This document shows, piece after piece, positions 8,396 through 17,222 of a stretch of 64,000 nucleotides of DNA. The stretch covers positions 124,001 to 188,000 of the forward strand of contig NZ_FODR01000011.1 of NCBI RefSeq assembly GCF_900110415.1. Direction: 5' to 3'. Both the position numbers and the translations under genes were made by a program. Below the pieces are notes generated by a model. That model worked only from the letters and a program-made list of their open reading frames with translations. It had not been told where the DNA came from and did no database searches. The stretch is from Mucilaginibacter sp. OK283. GTDB lineage: Bacteria > Bacteroidota > Bacteroidia > Sphingobacteriales > Sphingobacteriaceae. Every line of letters begins with the position of its first letter. The first letter of the stretch is position 1.

Positions 8396-9898
8396 CTAAG
8401 ATAATATATCCCTCACCACCTTCCCCTCCACATCGGTAAGCCTGAAACGGCGCCCCTGGAACTGGTAGGTAAGCAATTCGTGGTTGATGCCCATCAGGTG
8501 CAGCAGCGTTGCCTGGAAATCGTGTACGTGCACCGGATCTTTTACAATATTGTAGCTAAAATCATCCGTTTCGCCATAGCTGATGCCGTGTTTTACACCT
8601 GCACCGGCCATCCACATGGTAAAGCAGCGCGGGTGATGATCACGGCCATAATTGTCGGCAGTTAGCTTTCCCTGCGAGTATGCTGTTCGGCCAAATTCGC
8701 CGCCCCATATCACCAGGGTATCGTCCAGCATGCCGCGTTGTTTCAGGTCTTTGATTAATGCAGCGGTAGCCTGGTCGGTAGCCTTACATTGGCCGGCTAT
8801 ACCCGATGGCAGGTTACTATGCTGATCCCAGCCCTGGTGGTATAGCTGCACAAACTTCACATCTTTTTCCAACAGTTTTCGCGCAAGCAGGCAATTGGCG
8901 GCATAGGTACCGGGGTCTTTACTATCGGGGCCGTACATGTCAAAAATTTCTTTGGGTTCGTTGGCGGTGCTCATCACCTCGGGCACCGATGTTTGCATGC
9001 GTGCAGCCATTTCATACTGGGCTATGCGGGCATCAACTTCCGGATCAGCATACGCGGCGTTTTGCAGGTTGTTCAGTTTTGACAGGTATTCCAGCATTTC
9101 CTTTCTATCTGCCCCGTCATAGCCTTCGGGGTTATTCAGGAACAAAACAGGGTCTTTACCCGAACCAAACTGCACCCCCTGGAACTTGGATGGCAGGAAA
9201 CCGTTACCCCATAGCCGGGCGTACAAAGGCTGGTCTTTAGGTGCGTTTTTTGAAACCAGTACAATAAAAGTAGGCAGGTTTTGATTATCCGATCCCAAAC
9301 CATAGCTAATCCAGGAGCCTATCGATGGCCTGCCCGGTAGCTGGTTACCCGTTTGCAGGAAAGTTATAGCCGGATCATGGTTTATGGCTTCAGAATACAG
9401 CGATTTTACAATACACAGCTCATCTACCACCTGCGCGGTATATGGCATCAATTCGCTCATCCAGGTTTGGCTTTGGCCGTGCCGGTTAAATTTACAAAAT
9501 GATGGTGCCAGCGGCAGCACACTCTGGTTGGCGCTCATGCCGGTAAGCCTTTGCCCCTGCCTCACCGAATCGGGCAGGTTTTGGCCAAGCATGGCAGCCA
9601 GTTTAGGCTTATAATCAAAAGTTTCAAATTGTGATGGCCCGCCCGCCTGGAACAGGTATACTACCCTTTTGGCCTTCGGTGCAATTTGCGGCAGGGCACT
9701 CAAAATATCATCCTCCAGGCTGCCCGGGCGTTTTAGCGCGCTGCCAAAAACACTATTGCCAAACAACGATCCAACAGCCAACGCGCCCAAACCCAGCGAA
9801 GTTTTGGTTAAAAAATTACGCCTGTCCATCTTCCGGTGAAGCTCATTAAATTCCGGCGTATGCAGCCTGAATTCCTCATCATGGTGAAAATCTGACAT
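8396..9898 (-). CDS. DUF1501 family protein (sulfatase/alkaline phosphatase-like fold), Tat-type signal
   Basis: A 500-residue protein. After a short leader the signal MDRRNFLTKTSLGLGALAVG begins at residue 24. DUF1501 hallmarks follow: FQAGGPSQFETFDYKP near 87-102, AINHDPAITFLQTGN near 165, YHQGWDQHSNLP near 355, and LVIWGGEFGRTAYSQG near 395. The conserved Asp/His/Glu residues are those of the alkaline-phosphatase superfamily, but no substrate is known for DUF1501. The gene starts 7 bases downstream of the DUF1549/DUF1553 gene stop, the usual pairing in Planctomycetes and in some Bacteroidota. A periplasmic enzyme working with the cytochrome partner is an inference. Confidence 0.85.
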   Translation of the reverse strand: MSDFHHDEEFRLHTPEFNELHRKMDRRNFLTKTSLGLGALAVGSLFGNSVFGSALKRPGSLEDDILSALPQIAPKAKRVVYLFQAGGPSQFETFDYKPKLAAMLGQNLPDSVRQGQRLTGMSANQSVLPLAPSFCKFNRHGQSQTWMSELMPYTAQVVDELCIVKSLYSEAINHDPAITFLQTGNQLPGRPSIGSWISYGLGSDNQNLPTFIVLVSKNAPKDQPLYARLWGNGFLPSKFQGVQFGSGKDPVLFLNNPEGYDGADRKEMLEYLSKLNNLQNAAYADPEVDARIAQYEMAARMQTSVPEVMSTANEPKEIFDMYGPDSKDPGTYAANCLLARKLLEKDVKFVQLYHQGWDQHSNLPSGIAGQCKATDQATAALIKDLKQRGMLDDTLVIWGGEFGRTAYSQGKLTADNYGRDHHPRCFTMWMAGAGVKHGISYGETDDFSYNIVKDPVHVHDFQATLLHLMGINHELLTYQFQGRRFRLTDVEGKVVRDILS

Positions 9899-9905
9899 GG
9901 ATGTT

Positions 9906-12900
9906 TTATCTTTTGGTTAATGATGCATCTGAATTTAAAATGGCGCTGGCCACTACGGTATTGGCGGCTATTAAAGCGCCATCCAGCTTTTTATCTACCC
10001 GATACTGGCCGGCGGTAAGCCAGCCCTTTTGTTTTTCGGGGTGTGTTTTAAACTTCTTGAGTTCTACCTGTTGTAGGGCCATCAACAGGCTTACTTCATC
10101 TGGCGTCGGGCTTCGGCTGGTTAGTTTGCGGTAGGCAGTAGTTATAGCTTGCTTACCATCAGCGTTTCGGCTCATTTGCTCGCCCAAAACTTTGGCGGCC
10201 TCCACAAACGTAGGGTCGTTCAGGGTTACCAAAGCCTGCAACGGTGTATTGGTTTTTTGCCTGCGGATAATACAATAGCTGCGCGATGGCGCGTCAAAAG
10301 TAGCAAGTGTTGGGTTGGGGACAGCTCGTTTTACAATCACATACAAACTACGCCGATACACCGCCTGGCCTGTATCCGGGGTGTAGGTGGTATTGTTTAT
10401 TTCCCATAAACCGGCAGGCTGGTATGGTTTTATACTTTTGCCGCCTATTTGGGTATTTAACAACCCGCTGGCAAATAAGGCATTGTCGCGGATCATCTCG
10501 GCAGGCATCCGGTACGCCGGGCCGTGCGACAGGTAACGATTTTCGGGATCTTTCTCGGCAGCCTCTTTAGCCGGCCAGGAATCCTGGCGGTACGTAGCCG
10601 ACATCACGATCAGTTTGTTCAAAGCTTTCATATCCCAGCCCTGCTCAACAAAGGTTGTAGCCAGCCAGTCCAGCAGTTCGGGGTGGCTGGGCATTTCGCC
10701 CTGGTTGCCAAAATCTTCGCTGGTTTTCACCAGCCCGGTTCCAAAAAAGTTTTGCCACAAACGGTTTACCGCTACCCTTGCTACCAGCGGATTATCGGTA
10801 TTTGTAGCCCATTGTGCCAGGCCATACCTGTTTTTAGGCAAATCGGCAGCAAATGGCAGTATAGCTTCGGGCGTGTTGGGAAAAACCTGTTCGCCGGGCA
10901 TATCGTAATTGCCGCGGTTAAGCAGGTATGAGTTTTTAGGCTTAGCCATTTCCTGCATTACCATCAACTCGGCCACATTTTCGGTCGAATCTGATAAAGT
11001 GGTGCGCAAAGCGGTTAACTTTTTTGTTTCGGCCAGCATCAGCGGGTCAACGACGGTAAGATAGTAGGCTTTTAGCTTACCAATATCATCGGCACCCAGG
11101 GCATCCTTGCTTTTTGCAGCCACCTGCTGCCAGCTATCCTTTTGGGCCAGTATTTTCACCTCGAAAGCGGTAAGGATCCGGTTGTATACTACAACATCGT
11201 CTACCTTTCCATCTTTAAAACCACGCCCTCGTTCCCAGGCGCCAACCTGTAACCCGGGCTGGCTATCGCCCATAAATAAAATATCCTTGGTAAGCTGATC
11301 CATGGTGGCTTCCATTTTCATTTCGCTGCCATCCAGGTACAGTTTAAAACCATCCGCCTTTGCCGATCCATCATAGGTTGCCGTAAGCTGCATCCACCTG
11401 TCGCGGGGCACGTCATCAACCGTAACCAGGGTTATTGCATTTGAAGGCCCGGTGTGGGCCATGTTGAGTTCCAGCTTATTATTTTTGAGGTATAAATGAT
11501 ATCCCCTAAAATTGTACAGCCGTTCGGAATTGCCTTTATGAAAAATAACACCTTCGCTTAACTGTTTAGGAATGTTAACCCAAATACCGATGCTAAAGGG
11601 CTGCGATTTGCGGAAGACGCCAATCTTATTCAAATCAAGCCAGGTATCGCCATTTAAAGCCAATGCCTTGCCATCGCCCTTAGCCTCAAATAAAGGCGCA
11701 TCGCCGGCCTGGCCGCCTTCGCGTTTCATGGAGCCAATATCCTTAGGGTTTACGCTACTTGCCAGGTCGCCTTTATTAAAATTGAAACTCGCCTGCAAGC
11801 CATTAGCCGGAATTTTTTCAGTGGCCAGTTTTTTATACTCGCCATTGGCAAGCCATTTATCAAAATCAGTAATAGCCTTACTTTCTGTTTGGGCAATGGT
11901 GTTTTTTTGCTGCGCGATGTTGTCATTAATAAACTGTAATATTTTTTCCTTTTGTGCCGTTGGCAGCATTAATGTCGGTGTTGGCAAGGCATCATCCCAT
12001 GATATTTGCCCCGCCTCTTTTACGTTGTTAAAAAAGCTGAACAACTGGTAGTAATTCTTTTGCGATATCGGGTCAAACTTATGGTCATGGCATTTGGCGC
12101 AGCCTACGGTCATGCCTAATACCGCGCTGCCAAAGGTATTGGTACGGTCAATCACATATTCGGTTTGGTATTCCTCCTCAACAACGCCTCCTTCCATATT
12201 TTGCTGGTGATTGCGGTTAAAGGCGGTAGCAATGATCATATCTTTTGTTGGGTGCGGCATCAAATCGCCTGCCAATTGCCACTGGATGAATTTATCGTAG
12301 CTAAAGTTGCTGTTAAAAGCCTTGATCACCCAATCGCGATAGGGCGACATATCCCTTATCCTATCTACCGTGTACCCATGCGAATCTGCAAAACGGGCGG
12401 CATCCAGCCAGTCCACCGCCATTTTTTCGCCATAGTGGGGCGATGCCAACAGGCGGTCTACCTGTTTTTCATAGGCATTAGGCGATGCATCTTTTAAAAA
12501 ATCATCAATCTCTTTCAGCGTTGGCGGCAGGCCGGTAAGGTCGAGCGAAAGCCTGCGTAACAATAATTCTTTATTGGCTTCTTTAGATGGCAGCAGGTTT
12601 TGCCGTTTAAGCCTGGCCAGTACAAAGTTATCTATAGGGTTATTCACAACGCCGTCAACCACGGGCACGGCTGCCTTTACAGGTTTTACAAAGGCCCAAT
12701 GGGGTTTATATACAGCCCCGTTTTTTATCCATTTTATAATGACAGCCTTTTCATAAGCCGACAAGGTATGGTGCGATTCGGGCGCGGGCATCAGGTAGGT
12801 TGAATCGGTTGATAAAATGCGTTTTACCACCTCGCTATGCTGCAGGTCGCCGGGTTTAATGGCAACCACGCCTATATCGTCGGGTAATTCGGCGTAGGCA

Positions 12901-13139
12901 TTTGCAGCTATGTCCAGCCGTAAACCGGCCTTTTGCTTGTTTTTATCGGGTCCATGGCAGGCAAAGCACTTATTGGATAGTATCGGCTTTACATCAATGT
13001 TATAATCCACCGTTGGCGGCAAGGCATCGTATGCTTTTTGTACATCGGCGGGCAAGTCGACAGCCGATGAATAAAAAAACAACCCGCTGCCTGTTACCAT
13101 TACGGCACTCAACGTTACTAAAAAAGACCTCAGCATCAT
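9906..13139 (-). CDS. Planctomycete-type cytochrome protein: PSCyt1-DUF1549-LamG-DUF1553
   Basis: A 1077-residue exported protein with an N-terminal hydrophobic anchor or signal (residues 3-25). Domains in order: planctomycete cytochrome c (PSCyt1) with haem motif CFACH at 58-62; DUF1549 (about 150-360), which carries a second CxxCH (GCAKCHDHKFDP near 350); a LamG/concanavalin-like domain (about 470-660, with ENKLELNMAHTG-type strands and QVGAWERGRGFKDGKVDDVVVYNR); and DUF1553 (about 745-1050, RVAVNRLWQNFFGTGLV, FDAPSR, KTNTPLQALVTLNDPTF). Such proteins are thought to couple polysaccharide binding to electron transfer, but no reaction is proven. It is the first gene of the minus-strand unit with DUF1501, and an AraC regulator is divergent 144 bases away. 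Confidence 0.9.
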   Translation of the reverse strand: MMLRSFLVTLSAVMVTGSGLFFYSSAVDLPADVQKAYDALPPTVDYNIDVKPILSNKCFACHGPDKNKQKAGLRLDIAANAYAELPDDIGVVAIKPGDLQHSEVVKRILSTDSTYLMPAPESHHTLSAYEKAVIIKWIKNGAVYKPHWAFVKPVKAAVPVVDGVVNNPIDNFVLARLKRQNLLPSKEANKELLLRRLSLDLTGLPPTLKEIDDFLKDASPNAYEKQVDRLLASPHYGEKMAVDWLDAARFADSHGYTVDRIRDMSPYRDWVIKAFNSNFSYDKFIQWQLAGDLMPHPTKDMIIATAFNRNHQQNMEGGVVEEEYQTEYVIDRTNTFGSAVLGMTVGCAKCHDHKFDPISQKNYYQLFSFFNNVKEAGQISWDDALPTPTLMLPTAQKEKILQFINDNIAQQKNTIAQTESKAITDFDKWLANGEYKKLATEKIPANGLQASFNFNKGDLASSVNPKDIGSMKREGGQAGDAPLFEAKGDGKALALNGDTWLDLNKIGVFRKSQPFSIGIWVNIPKQLSEGVIFHKGNSERLYNFRGYHLYLKNNKLELNMAHTGPSNAITLVTVDDVPRDRWMQLTATYDGSAKADGFKLYLDGSEMKMEATMDQLTKDILFMGDSQPGLQVGAWERGRGFKDGKVDDVVVYNRILTAFEVKILAQKDSWQQVAAKSKDALGADDIGKLKAYYLTVVDPLMLAETKKLTALRTTLSDSTENVAELMVMQEMAKPKNSYLLNRGNYDMPGEQVFPNTPEAILPFAADLPKNRYGLAQWATNTDNPLVARVAVNRLWQNFFGTGLVKTSEDFGNQGEMPSHPELLDWLATTFVEQGWDMKALNKLIVMSATYRQDSWPAKEAAEKDPENRYLSHGPAYRMPAEMIRDNALFASGLLNTQIGGKSIKPYQPAGLWEINNTTYTPDTGQAVYRRSLYVIVKRAVPNPTLATFDAPSRSYCIIRRQKTNTPLQALVTLNDPTFVEAAKVLGEQMSRNADGKQAITTAYRKLTSRSPTPDEVSLLMALQQVELKKFKTHPEKQKGWLTAGQYRVDKKLDGALIAANTVVASAILNSDASLTKR

Positions 13140-13283
13140 ACAATTTATCAGGTTTGATAATCTGGATAAATCTACGAGGAGCCAGGGATTAAAAATTTCA
13201 CAAAGGCCACATCAATTTGCACAAATCCGACTTTTACGGGTTAATCTGACGATTAATTTATTAAATTGCATTCCCTTATAGGT

Positions 13284-14159
13284 ATGAACAAAAGCATTTT
13301 AAGATCAACATTCAATTTACTGAATATTGACCATGTAGAACTAAACAAAAACTGGAACTACAAAAATGTTACCAGTACATTTTACCGGCTGTATTATATC
13401 GACGGCGGAGAAGGCGTGCTATATAATGCCGATAGCAGCATTAAACTGGAGCCAGACTATATATACCTGGTGCCGAGTTTTACCACCTGCAATTATTGTT
13501 GCGACAACTATTTAAGCCAGTATTATATCTGCTTTGCCGAGGAATCTGTTGACGGCGCCTCGCTGTTTTCATCAAACCGTAAAATATTTAAGTTAAAAGC
13601 CGCCGATAATGCGCTGGCATGTTTTAAACGCATACTGCAATTAAACCCTAACCGGAGTTTGTATATATCCTACAATCCGAAAGTTTACGAGAAGCGGCCG
13701 GTGCAAAAAAACTTCGAGGAGTTGAACCAGTTGACGCATGCCTCGGCTTATATGGAAACTTACGGCTTACTTTTGCAATTGGTATCGATGTTTTTAAAAC
13801 CGGATGTTTTCTTGATGGAAGATAAAAGCATCATCCACTCCAAAATATCTGATGCTATCAATTATATACAAACCAACCTGCGCCAAAACATTACGGTTAC
13901 CCAGCTGGCCAAACGCGCCAACCATAATGCCGATTATTTTTCGCGCCTGTTTTTTGAGAATACCGGCGAGCGGCCCTTAACCTACATCCAATCAAAGCGT
14001 ATTGAGCGTGCGCAACTGTTGCTTACCACAACCAAAATGCCTTTTTATGAAATAGCCGCCGAAACAGGTTTTGAGAGCCTTGCCTATTTTTCACGCGTAT
14101 TCAGGAATATTACCGGACAAACACCCGGATCATATAAAAAAAACAGCCTGGTAATGTAG
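13284..14159 (+). CDS. AraC family transcriptional regulator
   Basis: A 291-residue protein from the ATG at 13284; an in-frame TTG at 13266 is a less likely start. The N-terminal 180 residues form a cupin-like sensing domain (YYIDGGEGVLYN, DYIYLVP). The C-terminal 100 residues contain the two helix-turn-helix motifs of AraC/XylS: ITVTQLAKRANHNADYFSRLF, and FYEIAAETGFESLAYFSRVFRNITGQTPGSYK. It is divergent from the DUF1549/DUF1553-DUF1501 unit and shares a 144-base intergenic region with it, so control of that unit by a sugar ligand is a reasonable inference. No distinct operator half-sites could be named. Confidence 0.88.
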   Translation: MNKSILRSTFNLLNIDHVELNKNWNYKNVTSTFYRLYYIDGGEGVLYNADSSIKLEPDYIYLVPSFTTCNYCCDNYLSQYYICFAEESVDGASLFSSNRKIFKLKAADNALACFKRILQLNPNRSLYISYNPKVYEKRPVQKNFEELNQLTHASAYMETYGLLLQLVSMFLKPDVFLMEDKSIIHSKISDAINYIQTNLRQNITVTQLAKRANHNADYFSRLFFENTGERPLTYIQSKRIERAQLLLTTTKMPFYEIAAETGFESLAYFSRVFRNITGQTPGSYKKNSLVM

Positions 14160-14264
14160 CTATACGGCTGAATTCGCTATTAAATGCTGATTAATGCAAA
14201 TAAAATATTAGTTTTAAAACTGTTTGCCTAAACATCCGGCGCAAATTGAAAATTTGATTCTTTT

Positions 14265-15635
14265 ATGATAGGAATAGAACCTGCTGTAACCATATTTCTT
14301 ACAACCCAGCTGCGCAAAAGTTTAAAAGACCGGGGCATCGTCAGCGAATGGGATAAATATCTTTTGTATGTATTATACGGCGCTGTGGCCGTAATGATGG
14401 GGAGCATTTTTCTTGAAAAAGAAGGGCTGATCAGGTGGTTTGGGCATCTTCTTTTAGCATGGCTTATATCGTTACCCTTTACAAAAGAAGAGTTTAAGGC
14501 AAATCGATCAATTATCAATTGGGTGCTGCCATTTGCGGTGGCCGTAATTTTTAGCGACCTGGTACGCCTTGTTGCGTCTGGCTTTTACGATGATCATAAC
14601 GACCTTTTTGAAAACTCGGTAGGCTTTACCGTGCTCTGGCTTTTTGCCATGTGGTGGATAAACCGGAAGCAAGCTAAAGCGCTTGAAACAGAACGAATAA
14701 AACGCCGTAACGAAGAGGAACAGAACCGCATGATGGCTGCGATGAAAGTTAACCTGGAAAGCGAAGTAAAGCAACGTACCGCCGAATTAACCAGCCAGAA
14801 GGAAGAACTTCAACTCGCCCTATCCGAACTGAGAAGCACCCAGGCACAATTGGTGCAACAGGAAAAAATGGCATCGCTGGGTGAACTTACCGCAGGGATA
14901 GCCCATGAAATTCAAAATCCGCTTAATTTTGTAAACAACTTCAGTGAGGTGAGCATCGAATTGCTGGACGAACTTAAAGATGAGGTATTAAGCAAGCTGC
15001 CCGACGATATTAAACAGGAAGCGGATGATATTATAAACGATATTACCCAAAACCTAACCAAAATAAACCAGCATGGTAAACGCGCTGATGCCATAGTAAA
15101 GGGAATGCTACAGCACTCGCGTACCACTACAGGTAAAAAAGAGCCAACCGATATTAATGCGCTTGCCGATGAATACCTGCGCTTAAGCTACCATGGTTTA
15201 CGGGCCAAAGACAAAATGTTTAACGCGGGCATGAAAACCAGTTTCGATGAAAATATTGGTAAAATTGAAGCTATTCCGCAGGATTTAGGGCGGGTATTAC
15301 TAAACCTGTTTAACAACTCCTTTTACTCGGTTGCCGAAAAGAAAAAGCAAAATATTGCCGGCTACGAGCCAACTGTAACGGTGGTTACCCGGAAATTACC
15401 AAACGCTGTTGAAATTACCGTAAGCGATAACGGAACAGGCATCCCTCAAAAGGTATTGGACAAAATATATCAGCCATTTTTTACCACAAAACCAACGGGG
15501 CAGGGTACCGGCCTTGGCCTATCCATGAGTTATGATATCATTACAAAAGGGCACGGCGGCGATTTGAAGGTAGAAACAGCCGAGGGTGAGTTTGCCCGGT
15601 TTATTATCACTATTCCGGATGTGAAAGCCAATTAA
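14265..15635 (+). CDS. Membrane sensor histidine kinase with coiled-coil linker
   Basis: A 456-residue kinase. The N-terminal 145 residues hold four predicted membrane helices (about 28-48, 55-70, 84-104, 120-138) with no large periplasmic domain, suggesting membrane or intracellular sensing. A long coiled coil follows (about 145-205). The dimerisation/phosphoacceptor segment has the H-box GIAHEIQNPLNFVNNF (near 215), then N-box LLNLFNNSFYSV, G1 VSDNGTGIP and G2 GTGLGLSMS. All catalytic boxes are intact. It lies 80 bases upstream of two receiver proteins on the same strand, the second with a cyclase, so it probably controls nucleotide-second-messenger output. Confidence 0.88.
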   Translation: MIGIEPAVTIFLTTQLRKSLKDRGIVSEWDKYLLYVLYGAVAVMMGSIFLEKEGLIRWFGHLLLAWLISLPFTKEEFKANRSIINWVLPFAVAVIFSDLVRLVASGFYDDHNDLFENSVGFTVLWLFAMWWINRKQAKALETERIKRRNEEEQNRMMAAMKVNLESEVKQRTAELTSQKEELQLALSELRSTQAQLVQQEKMASLGELTAGIAHEIQNPLNFVNNFSEVSIELLDELKDEVLSKLPDDIKQEADDIINDITQNLTKINQHGKRADAIVKGMLQHSRTTTGKKEPTDINALADEYLRLSYHGLRAKDKMFNAGMKTSFDENIGKIEAIPQDLGRVLLNLFNNSFYSVAEKKKQNIAGYEPTVTVVTRKLPNAVEITVSDNGTGIPQKVLDKIYQPFFTTKPTGQGTGLGLSMSYDIITKGHGGDLKVETAEGEFARFIITIPDVKAN

Positions 15636-15715
15636 TGGCAAAAAAGCCGCAATAATGGCGTTTTAGCTGCCTGTAAAATCAATACAAAACCTAAATTTGA
15701 AACGAGAATAAAACT

Positions 15716-16093
15716 ATGAAAATACTTGTTGTTGACGACGAGGCCGATGTACAACCGTTGTTTCTGCAACGCTTTCGCAAAGAGATAAAAAATGGAGAAA
15801 TCGAGTTCAACTTCGCGCAATCGGGCGAGGAAGCCATGTCGTTTTTGGCGGTTAACCACTCTGAAGTGATCCTGATATTATCCGACATCAATATGCCCGG
15901 CATGACGGGCCTGGAATTGCTCGACAAAATAAGGCATACCTACGAAAAACCACCACCGGTGGTCATGATGATAACCGCCTATGGCGATGATGAAAACTAC
16001 CAAAAATCAATGGAGTTGGGGGCGAATGACTTTTTAACCAAGCCCCTTGACTTTAATAATTTAAAAGAAAAACTAAAACACATAGAACAATAA
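15716..16093 (+). CDS. Receiver-only response regulator
   Basis: A 125-residue single receiver domain: acidic pocket VVDDEAD (residues 5-11), phospho-acceptor Asp57 in ILSDINMPGMTG, conserved Thr/Ala in MITAYGDD (about 88-95), and the Lys of FLTKPLD near 108. There is no output domain, so it acts through protein contacts or as a phosphate relay. Its TAA stop overlaps the next ATG by one base (TAATG at 16091-16095), showing tight translational coupling to the receiver-cyclase. A CheY-like partner of the 14265 kinase. Confidence 0.88.
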   Translation: MKILVVDDEADVQPLFLQRFRKEIKNGEIEFNFAQSGEEAMSFLAVNHSEVILILSDINMPGMTGLELLDKIRHTYEKPPPVVMMITAYGDDENYQKSMELGANDFLTKPLDFNNLKEKLKHIEQ

Positions 16094-17136
16094 TGGCCAA
16101 AATACTGGTGGTTGATGATGAATTGGACCTGGAATTGTTGATAAAACAAAAATTCAGGAAAAAGATCCGTGAAAAAGTATATGATTTTGTATTCGCCCAC
16201 AACGGTTTTGAAGCACTAACCAAACTTGCCGAAGACCCGGAGATTGATATGATTTTGAGTGATATCAATATGCCCGAAATGGACGGTCTCACGCTGCTTA
16301 CCAAACTGCCCGAAGCCAACCCTATTATAAAAGCTGTAATGGTATCGGCTTACAGCGATATGGACAATATTCGTACCGCCATGAACCGTGGTGCTTTTGA
16401 CTTTGTTGTTAAGCCGGTAAATTTCGACGACCTGGATATTACCATCGAAAAGACATTAATGCACGTGCTGGAGTTGAAAAAAACCATGCAAGCCATTAAG
16501 GAGAATAACATTCTTAAAATGTATGTTGATGAAAATGTGCTTAACTTTATGACCCACAAGGAGTTTGAAACAAGCCTACTGAGCAACGAAACTGTTGATG
16601 CCACTGTTTTATTTATCGACATATGCGGCTTTACGGCCATATCCGAACACGTACCCGCCAATGCTGTGGTAAGTTTAATAAACAAGCTTTTTGATATGAT
16701 GGTGCAGGAAATTATTGCCCAAACCGGTCATATAGATAAGTTTATGGGCGATGCTGTGATGGCGGTTTTCCGCGGAGAGTACCACCTTGACCGTGCCATT
16801 GATGCAGCCCTTGCCGTGCGCGAAAAAATGCACAGCACAGAAACTATAGTTTACGGCGATAAAACGTTTAAACCCGACGTATCCATCGGCATAAACTCTG
16901 GCGAAATGATATCAGGCAACATTGGTTCTGCCTCCCTGAAACGCCTGGATTATACCGTAATTGGCGATGCCGTAAACCTGGCCCAGCGCCTGCAGGGGGT
17001 GGCAAAAGCCAACCAGATTGTGGTTACCGAAGAGGTTTACCAAAAAGCCAGAGAATCTTTCGAGCTCAAAAAAATTGGCGAAGTGACGTTGAAGAACAAA
17101 GCGAAGCCGGTGGAGATTTATGAAGTAGTTTCTTGA
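16093..17136 (+). CDS. Response regulator with class III adenylate cyclase output
   Basis: A 347-residue protein. The receiver spans 1-120 with Asp57 in ILSDINMPEMDG and Lys107 in VVKPVNF. A helical linker (120-165) leads to a class III nucleotide cyclase (168-347). All key residues are visible: metal-binding Asp176 (FIDICGFT) and Asp220 (MGDAVMAVF), purine-selecting Lys216 and Thr288 (a Lys/Thr pair, typical of CyaC-type adenylate rather than guanylate cyclases), and transition-state Asn295 and Arg299 (VNLAQRL). It should therefore make cAMP when phosphorylated, on signals from the upstream kinase. A one-base overlap with the preceding receiver gene. Confidence 0.9.
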   Translation: MAKILVVDDELDLELLIKQKFRKKIREKVYDFVFAHNGFEALTKLAEDPEIDMILSDINMPEMDGLTLLTKLPEANPIIKAVMVSAYSDMDNIRTAMNRGAFDFVVKPVNFDDLDITIEKTLMHVLELKKTMQAIKENNILKMYVDENVLNFMTHKEFETSLLSNETVDATVLFIDICGFTAISEHVPANAVVSLINKLFDMMVQEIIAQTGHIDKFMGDAVMAVFRGEYHLDRAIDAALAVREKMHSTETIVYGDKTFKPDVSIGINSGEMISGNIGSASLKRLDYTVIGDAVNLAQRLQGVAKANQIVVTEEVYQKARESFELKKIGEVTLKNKAKPVEIYEVVS

Positions 17137-17142
17137 GTAGTA

Positions 17143-17216
17143 AGTATCAAGTAGTAAGTATCAAGACAGCTGCAAAAAACCGGGTCAAAAAATCTTACTA
17201 CTTACTACTTGATACT
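17143..17216. repeat. Palindromic element, second copy of the AGTATCAAGTAGTAAG family
   Basis: Perfect 18-bp arms: AGTATCAAGTAGTAAGTA at 17143-17160 and its reverse complement at 17199-17216. Between them lies AGTATCAAGACAGCTGC, 17 bases identical to the copy near 7955. It fills the gap between the convergent cyclase and YitT genes and may act as a bidirectional transcript end. Confidence 0.8.
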
Positions 17217-17222
17217 AAAATC

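Noticed and set aside
8806..9240. 144-residue plus-strand frame
   Set aside because: Antisense to the DUF1501 gene, whose motifs are unmistakable; composition is that of a shadow frame.
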